A stretch of DNA of 52,117 nucleotides from NCBI GenBank assembly GCA_002083525.1, contig LWDM01000058.1:1-52117 (forward strand), written 5' to 3'. Made by a program: the position numbers and the translations under genes. Shown here piece after piece: positions 33,351 through 40,831 of this stretch (position 1 is the stretch's first letter; each line of letters opens with the position of its first letter). This DNA is from Proteobacteria bacterium SG_bin9. Lineage in GTDB: Bacteria > Pseudomonadota > Alphaproteobacteria > Rhizobiales > Xanthobacteraceae. The notes under the pieces are model-generated. The model saw nothing but the letters and a program-made list of their open reading frames with translations. It ran no database searches and was not told the origin of the DNA.

Positions 33351-34523
33351 CTATGGCGCGGACTTGCCAAGGGCCGCAAGCGCGTTCGCCGCGAACTGGC
33401 GTGACGCTTCGCGCGCCGCGTCGCGGGCCGCAACCTTGTCGAGCCAGGCCTGCGCCGGAGCGCGCTGGGTGGCCGGCAAGTCCATCACCGCACGGCGTGC
33501 GGCGGCAATATCGTTCGCGCGCGCGGCCGCAGCAACGGCGGTTGCCGCCGGCGACGCGGGCTCGCTGCTCGCAGCATCGACACGCTCGACACGCACGAGC
33601 TTGGCCGCGCTCTCCTGAAGCCGGTCGAACACGCCGCCAGTTGTCGTTGCGGCAGGTGCCTTCGATTGCTGCGGAGTGAGTTGCGGCAGCAATGCGAGCA
33701 ATTCGCGCGACAGAGCGGCATCGCCCGGCACGCCGGACGCTGCGAAGGACTCGAGCGGCTGCAATGGCGCATCGGGTACTGCGGCCTTTGCCGCCGCCAG
33801 AGCAGCTGCGAACGGCTCGCCCTGTCTCACTGCGAGATCGAGCGCGCTCGCAGCAACGGCACGGCGGATCGGGCGATCGTCGGCCGGCGCGGCTGCACGT
33901 TGAGTCGCATCGGCAAGCTTGCTCTGTGCTGCTTCGATCTGTGCGAAACGCTGGTCGATCGCCGAGAGGTCGGGCGCGCTGGCGTTATCGCGCGGCGGCG
34001 CGTCCTTTGCCGAGGCTGCGATCCTGTCGATCTCGCTGCGCAAGCCAGCGATCGCATCGCTCACCGACTTCAGCGACGCTTCGATCCGATCGACCCGTGC
34101 AACCACCGCGGGATCGGCTGTTCGTTGCGGCGGCGCATTCGCTCTCGCAGCCGCGTCCGTTTCCATCTTCGCGATCCGCGCCGCCAGCGCATCGGTCGCG
34201 CTGGTGTCGGCGGTCGCCGCCGTAGCCACGGGTGCAGGCGCCGGACGATTGTCGCCCGACAGACCCAGAAGCCACGCACCGGTCAGAATCAGTGCGGCCG
34301 CGGTCGCGCCGGACAAGGCCGGCGTCAGCGCGCTCGAGGCATTCTCGAATGACGGGCCGCCGCGCATCGATTCGAACCACGGGCGCGACCGCTCGCGCGC
34401 AGGCTCCTCCGCTTGAGGAGCGGCATCGGTCTTGGTCACGTCGGATGGATCGAGATCGATGGTCGGCGGCGGGCGCTTGGCACGCTCGCCGGGCGAGCCG
34501 GTGTCGGGATTGTCAGTGCTCAT
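33351..34523 (-). CDS. Mitofilin/Mic60-like (COG4223) membrane protein
   Basis: 390 residues from the ATG at 34523, preceded by GGAGGAGGGA. A disordered Pro/Asp-rich cytoplasmic N-terminus is followed by one membrane helix (SGATAAALILTGAWLLGL, about residues 70-88), then a coiled-coil region (LAARIAKMETDAAAR ... RVDRIEASLKSVSDAIAGLRSEIDRIAASA) and a C-terminal mitofilin signature (FDRLQESAAKLVRVERVD ... RAPAQAWLDKVAARDAA). Alphaproteobacterial Mic60 homologs sit between hemD and hemY as here and shape inner membranes. Part of a hemD-mic60-hemY operon. Confidence 0.87.
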   Translation of the reverse strand: MSTDNPDTGSPGERAKRPPPTIDLDPSDVTKTDAAPQAEEPARERSRPWFESMRGGPSFENASSALTPALSGATAAALILTGAWLLGLSGDNRPAPAPVATAATADTSATDALAARIAKMETDAAARANAPPQRTADPAVVARVDRIEASLKSVSDAIAGLRSEIDRIAASAKDAPPRDNASAPDLSAIDQRFAQIEAAQSKLADATQRAAAPADDRPIRRAVAASALDLAVRQGEPFAAALAAAKAAVPDAPLQPLESFAASGVPGDAALSRELLALLPQLTPQQSKAPAATTTGGVFDRLQESAAKLVRVERVDAASSEPASPAATAVAAAARANDIAAARRAVMDLPATQRAPAQAWLDKVAARDAAREASRQFAANALAALGKSAP

Positions 34524-34545
34524 GGTCCCTCCTCCCGCTCCGCCT

Positions 34546-34590
34546 ATGAACGACGCCGATATGAACGACGCCCACATGAACAACACATGG
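34546..34590. repeat. Three tandem 15-bp repeats upstream of the mitofilin-like gene
   Basis: Units ATGAACGACGCCGAT, ATGAACGACGCCCAC and ATGAACAACACATGG follow one another exactly. They lie just upstream of the minus-strand ribosome site of the gene starting at 34523. On the plus strand they would encode a 16-residue peptide without a ribosome site, so coding use is doubtful. Confidence 0.6.
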
Positions 34591-34622
34591 ATTTAATGAA
34601 CAAATCGAGGCGCACCCATACC

Positions 34623-35363
34623 CTAGCGCGAACCACGGCCCAACGCACGCGACAACGTCTCAAAAAGCGCAGTCTCGTTTGGCATAGGGGAAACCGAAAT
34701 CCGCACTGCGCCGGCGTCGCGCAGCACGGTGCCGATCGCTTCCGAGAGGCAGCATTGTGGCAACGCCAGCGCCGACACTTCGACGCCGGAGTTGCGCGCC
34801 GCATCGACGAACGCGCGTGCGCTTCGCCGCGAGTAATGCAGGATGGCCTCGATGTGGTGCGCGGCGAACGCCGCGCAGACATCGTCCGGCAAGCGGCCGA
34901 TTGGAACCATGCGATAGACGGTTTGCGTAACGACGGTCATGCCCTGCGCGCCGAGTTCGCCCGACAGATCGCTCGCAAGATCCGCGCCGGCGAGATGCAG
35001 CAACACGGCCGCGTGTTTGCTTTTCCTGAAGGTTTTCTTCACGCGTTCCCGCAAGGCTGCCGCGTCGCCCCCGGACTCGATGACATTGAGAAATCCGCTG
35101 CGGCGCGCGGCCTCCGCCGTATGCCCGCCGACCGCAAACAACGGCAGCATCAAGAGCCGCGCGATATCCGCCTTACCCTCGACGGCCCGCAGCGCGTTGG
35201 CCGACGTCACGATGACGCCGTCGAACGCCGCATCGGGATCGCCATGCGTATCCACCGGCTCAAATCGCAGCACCGGAGCAAGCAGCGCCTCGACACCGGC
35301 GCCGCGAAGCGCTGCCGCCGTCGCGGCGTTGTCGGGAGGCGGTCGGGTCACAAGAACGCTCAT
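34623..35363 (-). CDS. hemD: Uroporphyrinogen-III synthase
   Basis: 246 residues. HemD sequences diverge strongly, but this one keeps the typical start VLVTRPPPDNAATAAALRGAGVEALLAPVLRFEP, DGVIVTSANALRAV, LPLFAVGGHTAEAARRSGF and the second-domain LHYSRRSARAFVDAA. The enzyme cyclises hydroxymethylbilane to uroporphyrinogen III. The mitofilin-like gene and hemY follow on the same strand. hemC, often beside hemD in relatives, is not present here: hemD directly faces tsaD. Confidence 0.88.
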   Translation of the reverse strand: MSVLVTRPPPDNAATAAALRGAGVEALLAPVLRFEPVDTHGDPDAAFDGVIVTSANALRAVEGKADIARLLMLPLFAVGGHTAEAARRSGFLNVIESGGDAAALRERVKKTFRKSKHAAVLLHLAGADLASDLSGELGAQGMTVVTQTVYRMVPIGRLPDDVCAAFAAHHIEAILHYSRRSARAFVDAARNSGVEVSALALPQCCLSEAIGTVLRDAGAVRISVSPMPNETALFETLSRALGRGSR

Positions 35364-35521
35364 TGCGCAACGATCCGGTCAACGGCTATCAGTCGAAGGC
35401 TTTCGCCGAGCATGAGGATTGCACGCCGCGACCTCGCAGTGCTACGCCGATGCTCAGAAGCAGCAAAAACGCCGCTTTTGCCGCGAAGGCAAGGGCCGAA
35501 AACCGGATTGAAGGGTTGACG

Positions 35522-36613
35522 TTGGCCGCGCAGACACCCGCCTTGGTGCTCGGGATCGAGACCACCTGCGACGAGACTGCCGCCGCCGTGGTCGAGCGCC
35601 AGACCGACGGCAGCGGCCGCATCCTGTCCAACATCGTCCGCTCGCAGACCGGTGAGCACGCACCGTTCGGCGGCGTGGTGCCGGAGATCGCGGCGCGCGC
35701 CCATGTCGACCTGCTTGACGGCCTTGTCGATACCGCGATGAAGGAGGCCGGCCTTTCCTTCAAGCAGCTCACGGGCGTGGCAGCGGCAGCTGGACCCGGC
35801 CTGATCGGCGGCGTCATTGTCGGACTGACCACGGCGAAGGCCATTGCCATGGTGCACGACACACCGCTGATCGCGGTGAACCATCTCGAAGCGCACGCAC
35901 TGACGCCGCGGCTGACGTGCGCGCTGGCATTTCCGTATTGCCTGTTTCTCGCCTCGGGCGGCCACACCCAGATCGTCGCCGTGCTCGGCGTCGGCAAATA
36001 CGTGCGGCTCGGCACGACCGTCGACGATGCCATGGGCGAGGCGTTCGACAAGGTCGCCAAGCTGCTCGGTCTGCCCTATCCCGGCGGCCCGCAAGTCGAG
36101 CAGGCGGCCGTCAACGGCGATCCAAAGCGGTTTGCATTTCCGCGTCCGATGGTTGGCCGGCCGGAAGCAAACTTCTCGCTGTCTGGATTGAAGACGGCCG
36201 TGCGCAACGAGGCCGATCGTCTCGCGCCGCTGGAGCCGCAGGACATCGCCGACCTTTGCGCAAGCTTTCAGGCATCGGTGCTGGAATCCACCAAGGATCG
36301 CCTGCACACCGGACTGAAACTATTTCAGGAACAGTTCGGTGCGCCGCGCGCGCTGGTCGCTGCCGGCGGCGTCGCCGCCAATCAGGCGATCCGCAGCGCG
36401 TTGCAGGAGGTTGCGGCGAAAGCGCAGACCACGCTGATCATTCCGCCGCCGGCGCTCTGCACCGACAACGGCGCGATGATCGCCTGGGCCGGCGCCGAAC
36501 GCCTCGCGCTCGACATGATCGATCCGCTGGACGCACCGCCACGGGCACGCTGGCGGCTCGATGGCGAGGAGTCGTCCGCGAAATCCGGCGACAAGTCGCG
36601 TGTCAATTTCTAG
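35522..36613 (+). CDS. tsaD: tRNA N6-adenosine threonylcarbamoyltransferase TsaD
   Basis: 363 residues from a TTG at 35522 that has AAGGG six bases ahead and matches the family length; the open frame reaches back to 35363 and an ATG at 35450 is an alternative. Motifs: LGIETTCDETAAAVV, GVVPEIAARAHVD, HLEAHALTPRL with the metal-binding His pair, LASGGHTQIV, GEAFDKVAKLLGLPYPGG and the C-terminal CTDNGAMIAWAG. TsaD transfers the threonylcarbamoyl group to A37 of ANN-reading tRNAs with TsaB, TsaE and TsaC. gpsA follows ten bases on. Confidence 0.95.
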   Translation: MAAQTPALVLGIETTCDETAAAVVERQTDGSGRILSNIVRSQTGEHAPFGGVVPEIAARAHVDLLDGLVDTAMKEAGLSFKQLTGVAAAAGPGLIGGVIVGLTTAKAIAMVHDTPLIAVNHLEAHALTPRLTCALAFPYCLFLASGGHTQIVAVLGVGKYVRLGTTVDDAMGEAFDKVAKLLGLPYPGGPQVEQAAVNGDPKRFAFPRPMVGRPEANFSLSGLKTAVRNEADRLAPLEPQDIADLCASFQASVLESTKDRLHTGLKLFQEQFGAPRALVAAGGVAANQAIRSALQEVAAKAQTTLIIPPPALCTDNGAMIAWAGAERLALDMIDPLDAPPRARWRLDGEESSAKSGDKSRVNF

Positions 36614-36622
36614 AAGTAGAGC

Positions 36623-37609
36623 ATGAGCGCGTATCAACAGATCGCAGTGATCGGCGCAGGCGCATGGGGCACGGCGCTGGCGAATGCCGCGGCGCGCGCC
36701 GGTCGCGATGTGACGCTGATCGCGCGCGACCGCGACTCCGCGGATGTGATCGCACGCGATCGCGAGAGCTCGCGCTTGCCTGGCATTGCGCTCGACCCTA
36801 GTGTCACGGTCACCGTATCCGGCACCGACATCGCCGCGCCCGTCGTTCTGCTCGCTGTTCCGACACAAGCGCTGCGCAGCGCGCTGATGCCGTTGCAGGG
36901 CAAACTCGGCAAGGCCACCGTTGCCGTCTCGTGCGCCAAGGGCATCGAGCGCGGCACGCATCACTTCACCACCGAGATCATCGCCGAGATGTTGCCGGAT
37001 GTGACGCCAGCGATTCTTTCCGGTCCGAGCTTCGCCGCCGACGTGGCGCGCGGCCTGCCGACCGCAGTCACGTTAGCGGCAAGCGATGAGACGATTGCCG
37101 CCAACCTGTGTCAGGCGCTCGGCTCGGCGACGTTCCGGCCTTATCACACGACCGACGTGCGCGGCGTCGAGATCGGCGGCGCGGCCAAAAACGTGCTCGC
37201 CATCGCCGCGGGAATCGTTGCCGGCAAGAAACTCGGCGCGTCGGCGCTGGCCGCACTGACGACGCGCGGCTTCGCCGAGCTCGCACGCTTCGGCCGCGCC
37301 TGCGGCGCACGCCCCGAAACGCTCGCCGGCCTTTCGGGCCTCGGCGATCTCGTGCTCACCTGTTCGAGCCCGCAGTCGCGTAACTTCTCGTTCGGTATCG
37401 CACTCGGGCAAGGCGCCAATCCGCGCGCCGCCAGCGGCGGCCTGCTTGCGGAAGGCGTGTTCACCGCCGCGGCGCTGCTCGAGCTCGCGGATCAGCTGAA
37501 GATCGAGATGCCGATCTGCCGCGCCGTCACCGCGATCCTGGAGAATCGGATCGCCATCGACGACGCTATCGCCGGATTGTTGTCGCGGCCGTTCAAGGCC
37601 GAGGAATAA
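36623..37609 (+). CDS. gpsA: NAD(P)-dependent glycerol-3-phosphate dehydrogenase
   Basis: 328 residues. Diagnostic segments: the N-terminal IAVIGAGAWGTALANAAARAGRDV dinucleotide site, VPTQALRS, SCAKGIERGT, ILSGPSFAADVARGLPTAVTLA, GVEIGGAAKNVLAIAAGIVAGKKLG with the catalytic Lys, and LSGLGDLVLTCSSPQSRNFSFG. It reduces dihydroxyacetone phosphate to sn-glycerol-3-phosphate for phospholipid synthesis. It begins ten bases after tsaD and is presumably co-transcribed. It converges on the dehalogenase-like gene. Confidence 0.96.
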   Translation: MSAYQQIAVIGAGAWGTALANAAARAGRDVTLIARDRDSADVIARDRESSRLPGIALDPSVTVTVSGTDIAAPVVLLAVPTQALRSALMPLQGKLGKATVAVSCAKGIERGTHHFTTEIIAEMLPDVTPAILSGPSFAADVARGLPTAVTLAASDETIAANLCQALGSATFRPYHTTDVRGVEIGGAAKNVLAIAAGIVAGKKLGASALAALTTRGFAELARFGRACGARPETLAGLSGLGDLVLTCSSPQSRNFSFGIALGQGANPRAASGGLLAEGVFTAAALLELADQLKIEMPICRAVTAILENRIAIDDAIAGLLSRPFKAEE

Positions 37610-37619
37610 GCGTCCTTCG

Positions 37620-38384
37620 TCAGACGCCGACGAACTTCGCCAGATCGCCGAGATTCGATCCAACGCCATCGGGACTGACGCCGAGCTCTTCCAGCGGCGC
37701 GTTACCGCGATTGACCCAGAATGTCGGATAGCCGAACCATTTCGCGCCGGCGACATCCCAGCCGGCAAACGCGGCAAACGCGATCTCGTCTTTCTTCAGC
37801 TTGAAGGCATCGATACCCATCTGATAGGCGCGCGGGTCCGGCTTGTAGGCCTTGACCTTGTCGGTGCTGAGATGCGGTTCGAACACGCCATCGAGTCCGG
37901 AATTCTTTAAGGGCGCTTCGAGCATCGCCGCGGTGAAGTTCGAGAGGAACGCGACGCGAATGCCTGCATCCTTGAACTGCTTCAGCGCCGGCGGCACATC
38001 CGGCCACACTTTCAGCTTCAGATAGGTCTGCATGATCTGGTCGCGCTGATCGGCGGAGAGATCGAGCTTCAGCTGCTTCGAAGCAAATGTCAGCGCATCT
38101 TCCGTGACGCGCCAGAAGTCGACATAGTCTCCGCCGAGTGTGCGCAGCCAGGTGTATTCGAACTGCCGGATGCGCCAGGCATTGCTCAGCTCCGTGCCCT
38201 TGCCTGGAAAGATCTCCTCGACCTTGGCGAACACCGGACGCGGATCGATGATCGGAAAGCCGTCGAAGGCAATCGCCTTGAACTTCGCAACGCCGGCCGC
38301 TCTGGCCGTACCGATCGGCGATAACACTGCCGCGACTGCGCCGCCTCCGGCCAAATTCAAAAACTCCCGACGATTGGCCGGCAT
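37620..38384 (-). CDS. Tat-exported haloacid dehalogenase type II-like protein
   Basis: 254 residues from the ATG at 38384, with GGAGGAG ahead. The N-terminus NRREFLNLAGGGAVAAVLSPIGTARAA is a twin-arginine signal. The HAD core keeps all four motifs of the L-2-haloacid dehalogenase type: nucleophile Asp in AIAFDGFPIID, AFLSNFT, the Lys of KAYKPDPRAY and FAGWDVAGAKWFGY. These enzymes are normally cytoplasmic and hydrolyse 2-haloacids; here a folded protein is sent to the periplasm. A LysR gene is divergent 111 bases away. Substrate unproven. Confidence 0.85.
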   Translation of the reverse strand: MPANRREFLNLAGGGAVAAVLSPIGTARAAGVAKFKAIAFDGFPIIDPRPVFAKVEEIFPGKGTELSNAWRIRQFEYTWLRTLGGDYVDFWRVTEDALTFASKQLKLDLSADQRDQIMQTYLKLKVWPDVPPALKQFKDAGIRVAFLSNFTAAMLEAPLKNSGLDGVFEPHLSTDKVKAYKPDPRAYQMGIDAFKLKKDEIAFAAFAGWDVAGAKWFGYPTFWVNRGNAPLEELGVSPDGVGSNLGDLAKFVGV

Positions 38385-38449
38385 ATGGCAGCTCCTCCAT
38401 TGATGCGCGGACAATTGCCTTGTGGAAGAAACAGCACAATCTGGTATCT

Positions 38450-38480
38450 TCGGAAGAGATTATTCTGAAACTCGGAAGAG
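38450..38480. promoter_or_regulatory. Direct repeats in the divergent LysR/dehalogenase gap
   Basis: TCGGAAGAG occurs at 38450-38458 and again at 38472-38480, 22 bases apart or about two helical turns, in the 111-bp gap between the divergent genes. The first copy overlaps an imperfect palindrome (ATCTTC-GGAAGAGAT). Such spaced half-sites suit a LysR tetramer. Confidence 0.45.
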
Positions 38481-38495
38481 TGCTCCGCGCGCATC

Positions 38496-39401
38496 ATGGA
38501 CCGACTCGACGAATTCCGGCTTTTCCTCGCCATCGTGGATAGCGGCAGCTTTGCCGCCGGCGGCCGCCAATTTGGCCGCTCGCCATCGTCCGCCACCCGC
38601 ATCATCAACGACATGGAGCAGCGCCTCGGCATCCGTCTGCTGCAACGGACGACGCGGAAGCTGTCGTTGACCGATGGCGGCGCGCGTCTCGCCGAACAGG
38701 CGCGTCGGCTCGTCGCCGATTACGATGAAGCGGTCAGCTATGCCGTCGGCGACGCCAAAAACCTGCGAGGGACGATTCGTATCTCGGGGCCGACGTTCTT
38801 CGGACGGCTGCATCTCGCGCCAGTCGTCAGCGCTTTTCTTGATGCGCATCCGGATATCGCTGCGCAGCTATCCCTCGAAGATCGCCTGTCCGATCTGATC
38901 GACGAACGGATCGATGTCGCGCTGCGCATTGCGCAACTGGAGAACTCATCCCTCATCAGCAAGCGGGTCGGGCAGGTGCGCCGGATCGTCGTCGCGAGCC
39001 CGGACTATCTGAAACGGCACGGCACGCCCCGGACGCCGGAGGATCTGGCCAAACACCAGGCCGTGCTGTTCGTGAATCAGGCGAGCGGACCATCGTGGCG
39101 CTTTCAACGCAAGGATCAGACGCAGCAGTCGATCCGAGTTCCGCACCGCCTCGAGGTCAACCGCGCCGAGGCGGCGATTGCACTGGCGCTGGAGGGAAGA
39201 GGAATCACCCGCATCCTGTCCTATCAGGCCGCGTCCGAACTGAAGGACGGATCGCTGATACGCCTCCTGAAGAATTATGAGATGCCGCCGCTGCCGGTGC
39301 AGCTCGTCTATCCAAGCGCCCGGTTGCTGGCGCCGCGCGTGCGCGCCTTCCTCGACTTCGCCGCCGCCCGCATTGCGAAGCTTGACTTCAATCGTATCTG
39401 A
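38496..39401 (+). CDS. LysR-family transcriptional regulator
   Basis: 301 residues. The N-terminal helix-turn-helix region reads MDRLDEFRLFLAIVDSGSF then AAGGRQFGRSPSSATRIINDMEQRLGIRLLQRTTRKLSLTDGG; the CrgA/DsdC-like effector domain follows (LRGTIRISGPTFFGRLHLAPVVSAFLDAHPDI, RIDVALRIAQLENSSLI). It is divergent from the exported dehalogenase-like gene and probably regulates it through the repeats at 38450-38480. Effector unknown. Confidence 0.9.
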   Translation: MDRLDEFRLFLAIVDSGSFAAGGRQFGRSPSSATRIINDMEQRLGIRLLQRTTRKLSLTDGGARLAEQARRLVADYDEAVSYAVGDAKNLRGTIRISGPTFFGRLHLAPVVSAFLDAHPDIAAQLSLEDRLSDLIDERIDVALRIAQLENSSLISKRVGQVRRIVVASPDYLKRHGTPRTPEDLAKHQAVLFVNQASGPSWRFQRKDQTQQSIRVPHRLEVNRAEAAIALALEGRGITRILSYQAASELKDGSLIRLLKNYEMPPLPVQLVYPSARLLAPRVRAFLDFAAARIAKLDFNRI

Positions 39402-39469
39402 TCCGCATGTGCGGATCGCCGCAACGGCGGCACTATTTGCGGTTTGTCGATGGCAGGAGTTGAAAGACC

Positions 39470-39883
39470 ATGGCGTACTGGCTGGTGAAGTCCGAACCCG
39501 ATGCCTATTCCTGGGATCAGCTCGTTGCCAAGGGCGCCAAGGGCGAGCCGTGGACCGGCGTGCGCAATCATACCGCCAAGGCCAACCTGATGAAGATGAA
39601 GAAGGGCGACAAGGCCTTCTACTATCATTCCAACGTCGGCAAGGAGATCGTCGGCATCGCCGAGGTGATCAAGGAGCACTATCCAGATCCGACCGACAAG
39701 ACCGGCGCGTTCGTCTGCGTCGACGTCAAGGCTGAGAAGCCGTTGAAAGCAGCCGTGACGCTCGCCGCGATCAAGGCCGACAAGAAACTCGCCGACATGG
39801 AGCTGGTGAAGCTCTCGCGCCTCTCCGTGCAGTCGGTCACGGCAGATCAGTGGAAGATGGTCTGCAAGCTCGGCGGCGTATAG
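39470..39883 (+). CDS. EVE-domain protein
   Basis: 137 residues, made up of just the EVE (PUA-like) domain: AYWLVKSEPDAYSWDQLVAKGAKGEPWTGVRNHTAKANLMKMKKGDKAFYYHSNVGKEIVGIAEV and a terminal LSRLSVQSVTADQWKMVCKLGG. The aromatic and Arg-Asn residues of the binding pocket are conserved with human THYN1. EVE domains bind modified bases in DNA or RNA and often accompany restriction systems, but none is nearby. The next gene starts one base after its stop, so the two are coupled. Confidence 0.9.
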   Translation: MAYWLVKSEPDAYSWDQLVAKGAKGEPWTGVRNHTAKANLMKMKKGDKAFYYHSNVGKEIVGIAEVIKEHYPDPTDKTGAFVCVDVKAEKPLKAAVTLAAIKADKKLADMELVKLSRLSVQSVTADQWKMVCKLGGV

Positions 39884-39884
39884 G

Positions 39885-40562
39885 TTGCCGTCGCAGCCTG
39901 CGAGGACAATCGCCGATCCCGAGGCCTTCATTCGCGCCAACACCCGGCTGCGCCCGGTACCGCTGGTGCCGGAGATTTCCATCTACGTCGCCGACGAGGC
40001 GGTGCCGCTCTGGCAGATGACCGAGGACGAACTCGGCGCCACCGGATTGCCGCCACCGTTCTGGGCTTTCGCGTGGGCCGGCGGTCAGGCGCTGGCGCGT
40101 TACGTGCTCGACCACCCGGACACCGTTCGCGGCAAACGCGTGCTCGATCTCGCAACCGGCTCGGGGCTTGTGAGCATCGCCGCGATGAAGGCAGGGGCAG
40201 CATCGGCGGATGCCGCCGACATCGACCGCTTTGCGCTAGCGGCTGCAAGCCTCAATGCGCGTCAGAACGGCGTGACCATTGCTGTGCGTTCCGAAAATCT
40301 TCTGATGTCGGACACCGGCGAGGCTTGGGATACCATTCTGGCCGGCGACATCTTCTATGAGCGCGACACGGCCGACGCCGCTTGGACCTTTCTCACGCGT
40401 CAGGCTGCGCGCGGCGCCACGATCCTGATCGGCGATCCGGGACGAACCTACCTTCCGAAGGACAGGCTGACCTCGCTCGCCGAATATCGCGTCCCGGTCA
40501 CCCGCGATCTGGAAGACATCGAGATCAAACGCACGCTGGTGTGGACCATAAAATTCCTGTGA
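39885..40562 (+). CDS. Class I SAM methyltransferase, ETF-beta lysine methyltransferase-like
   Basis: 225 residues from a TTG one base after the EVE stop codon. The SAM site is VLDLATGSGLVSIAAMKAGA followed by an acidic ADIDRFA; the post-motif GDIFYERDTA matches the D-x-F-Y-E sequence of the small seven-beta-strand lysine methyltransferases that modify the electron-transfer flavoprotein beta subunit in mitochondria and alphaproteobacteria. The EISIYVADEAVPLWQMTEDELGATGLPPPFWAFAWAGGQALARY N-terminus agrees. The ETFB substrate is an inference. Confidence 0.83.
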   Translation: MPSQPARTIADPEAFIRANTRLRPVPLVPEISIYVADEAVPLWQMTEDELGATGLPPPFWAFAWAGGQALARYVLDHPDTVRGKRVLDLATGSGLVSIAAMKAGAASADAADIDRFALAAASLNARQNGVTIAVRSENLLMSDTGEAWDTILAGDIFYERDTADAAWTFLTRQAARGATILIGDPGRTYLPKDRLTSLAEYRVPVTRDLEDIEIKRTLVWTIKFL

Positions 40563-40646
40563 ATCGCAACCATCGGCGAATCATCAACGTAATGTTAAGC
40601 ATAGTCAGCGAACAGTTAACGCGGGGCTCCCGTTGAAGGTTTCGTC

Positions 40647-40817
40647 ATGGACCAACCAAGACAGGTGAGCGGCGTCGGTATGCTATCGATCGGGGTGGCG
40701 CTTGCCGCAATGCTGGTCGCGGTTTCGCAAACCGACGGCTGGCGATTGCGGACCTCCGCCGACGGCACGCAGCCCACGCTGATGACATCGGATAAGGTCG
40801 GCCGTCCGGCCAGCTGA
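40647..40817 (+). CDS. Small hypothetical membrane or exported protein
   Basis: A 56-residue reading frame beginning MDQPRQVSGVGMLSIGVALAAM and ending VGRPAS. AAGG is placed seven to ten bases before the ATG. One hydrophobic stretch (about residues 12-27) could span the membrane or be a signal peptide; the polar remainder is short. I do not recognise a family. The codon pattern is GC-rich at third positions like its neighbours. It lies between the methyltransferase and the convergent topoisomerase gene, and could still be spurious. Confidence 0.5.
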   Translation: MDQPRQVSGVGMLSIGVALAAMLVAVSQTDGWRLRTSADGTQPTLMTSDKVGRPAS

Positions 40818-40831
40818 CGTTTGCTTCCGGC

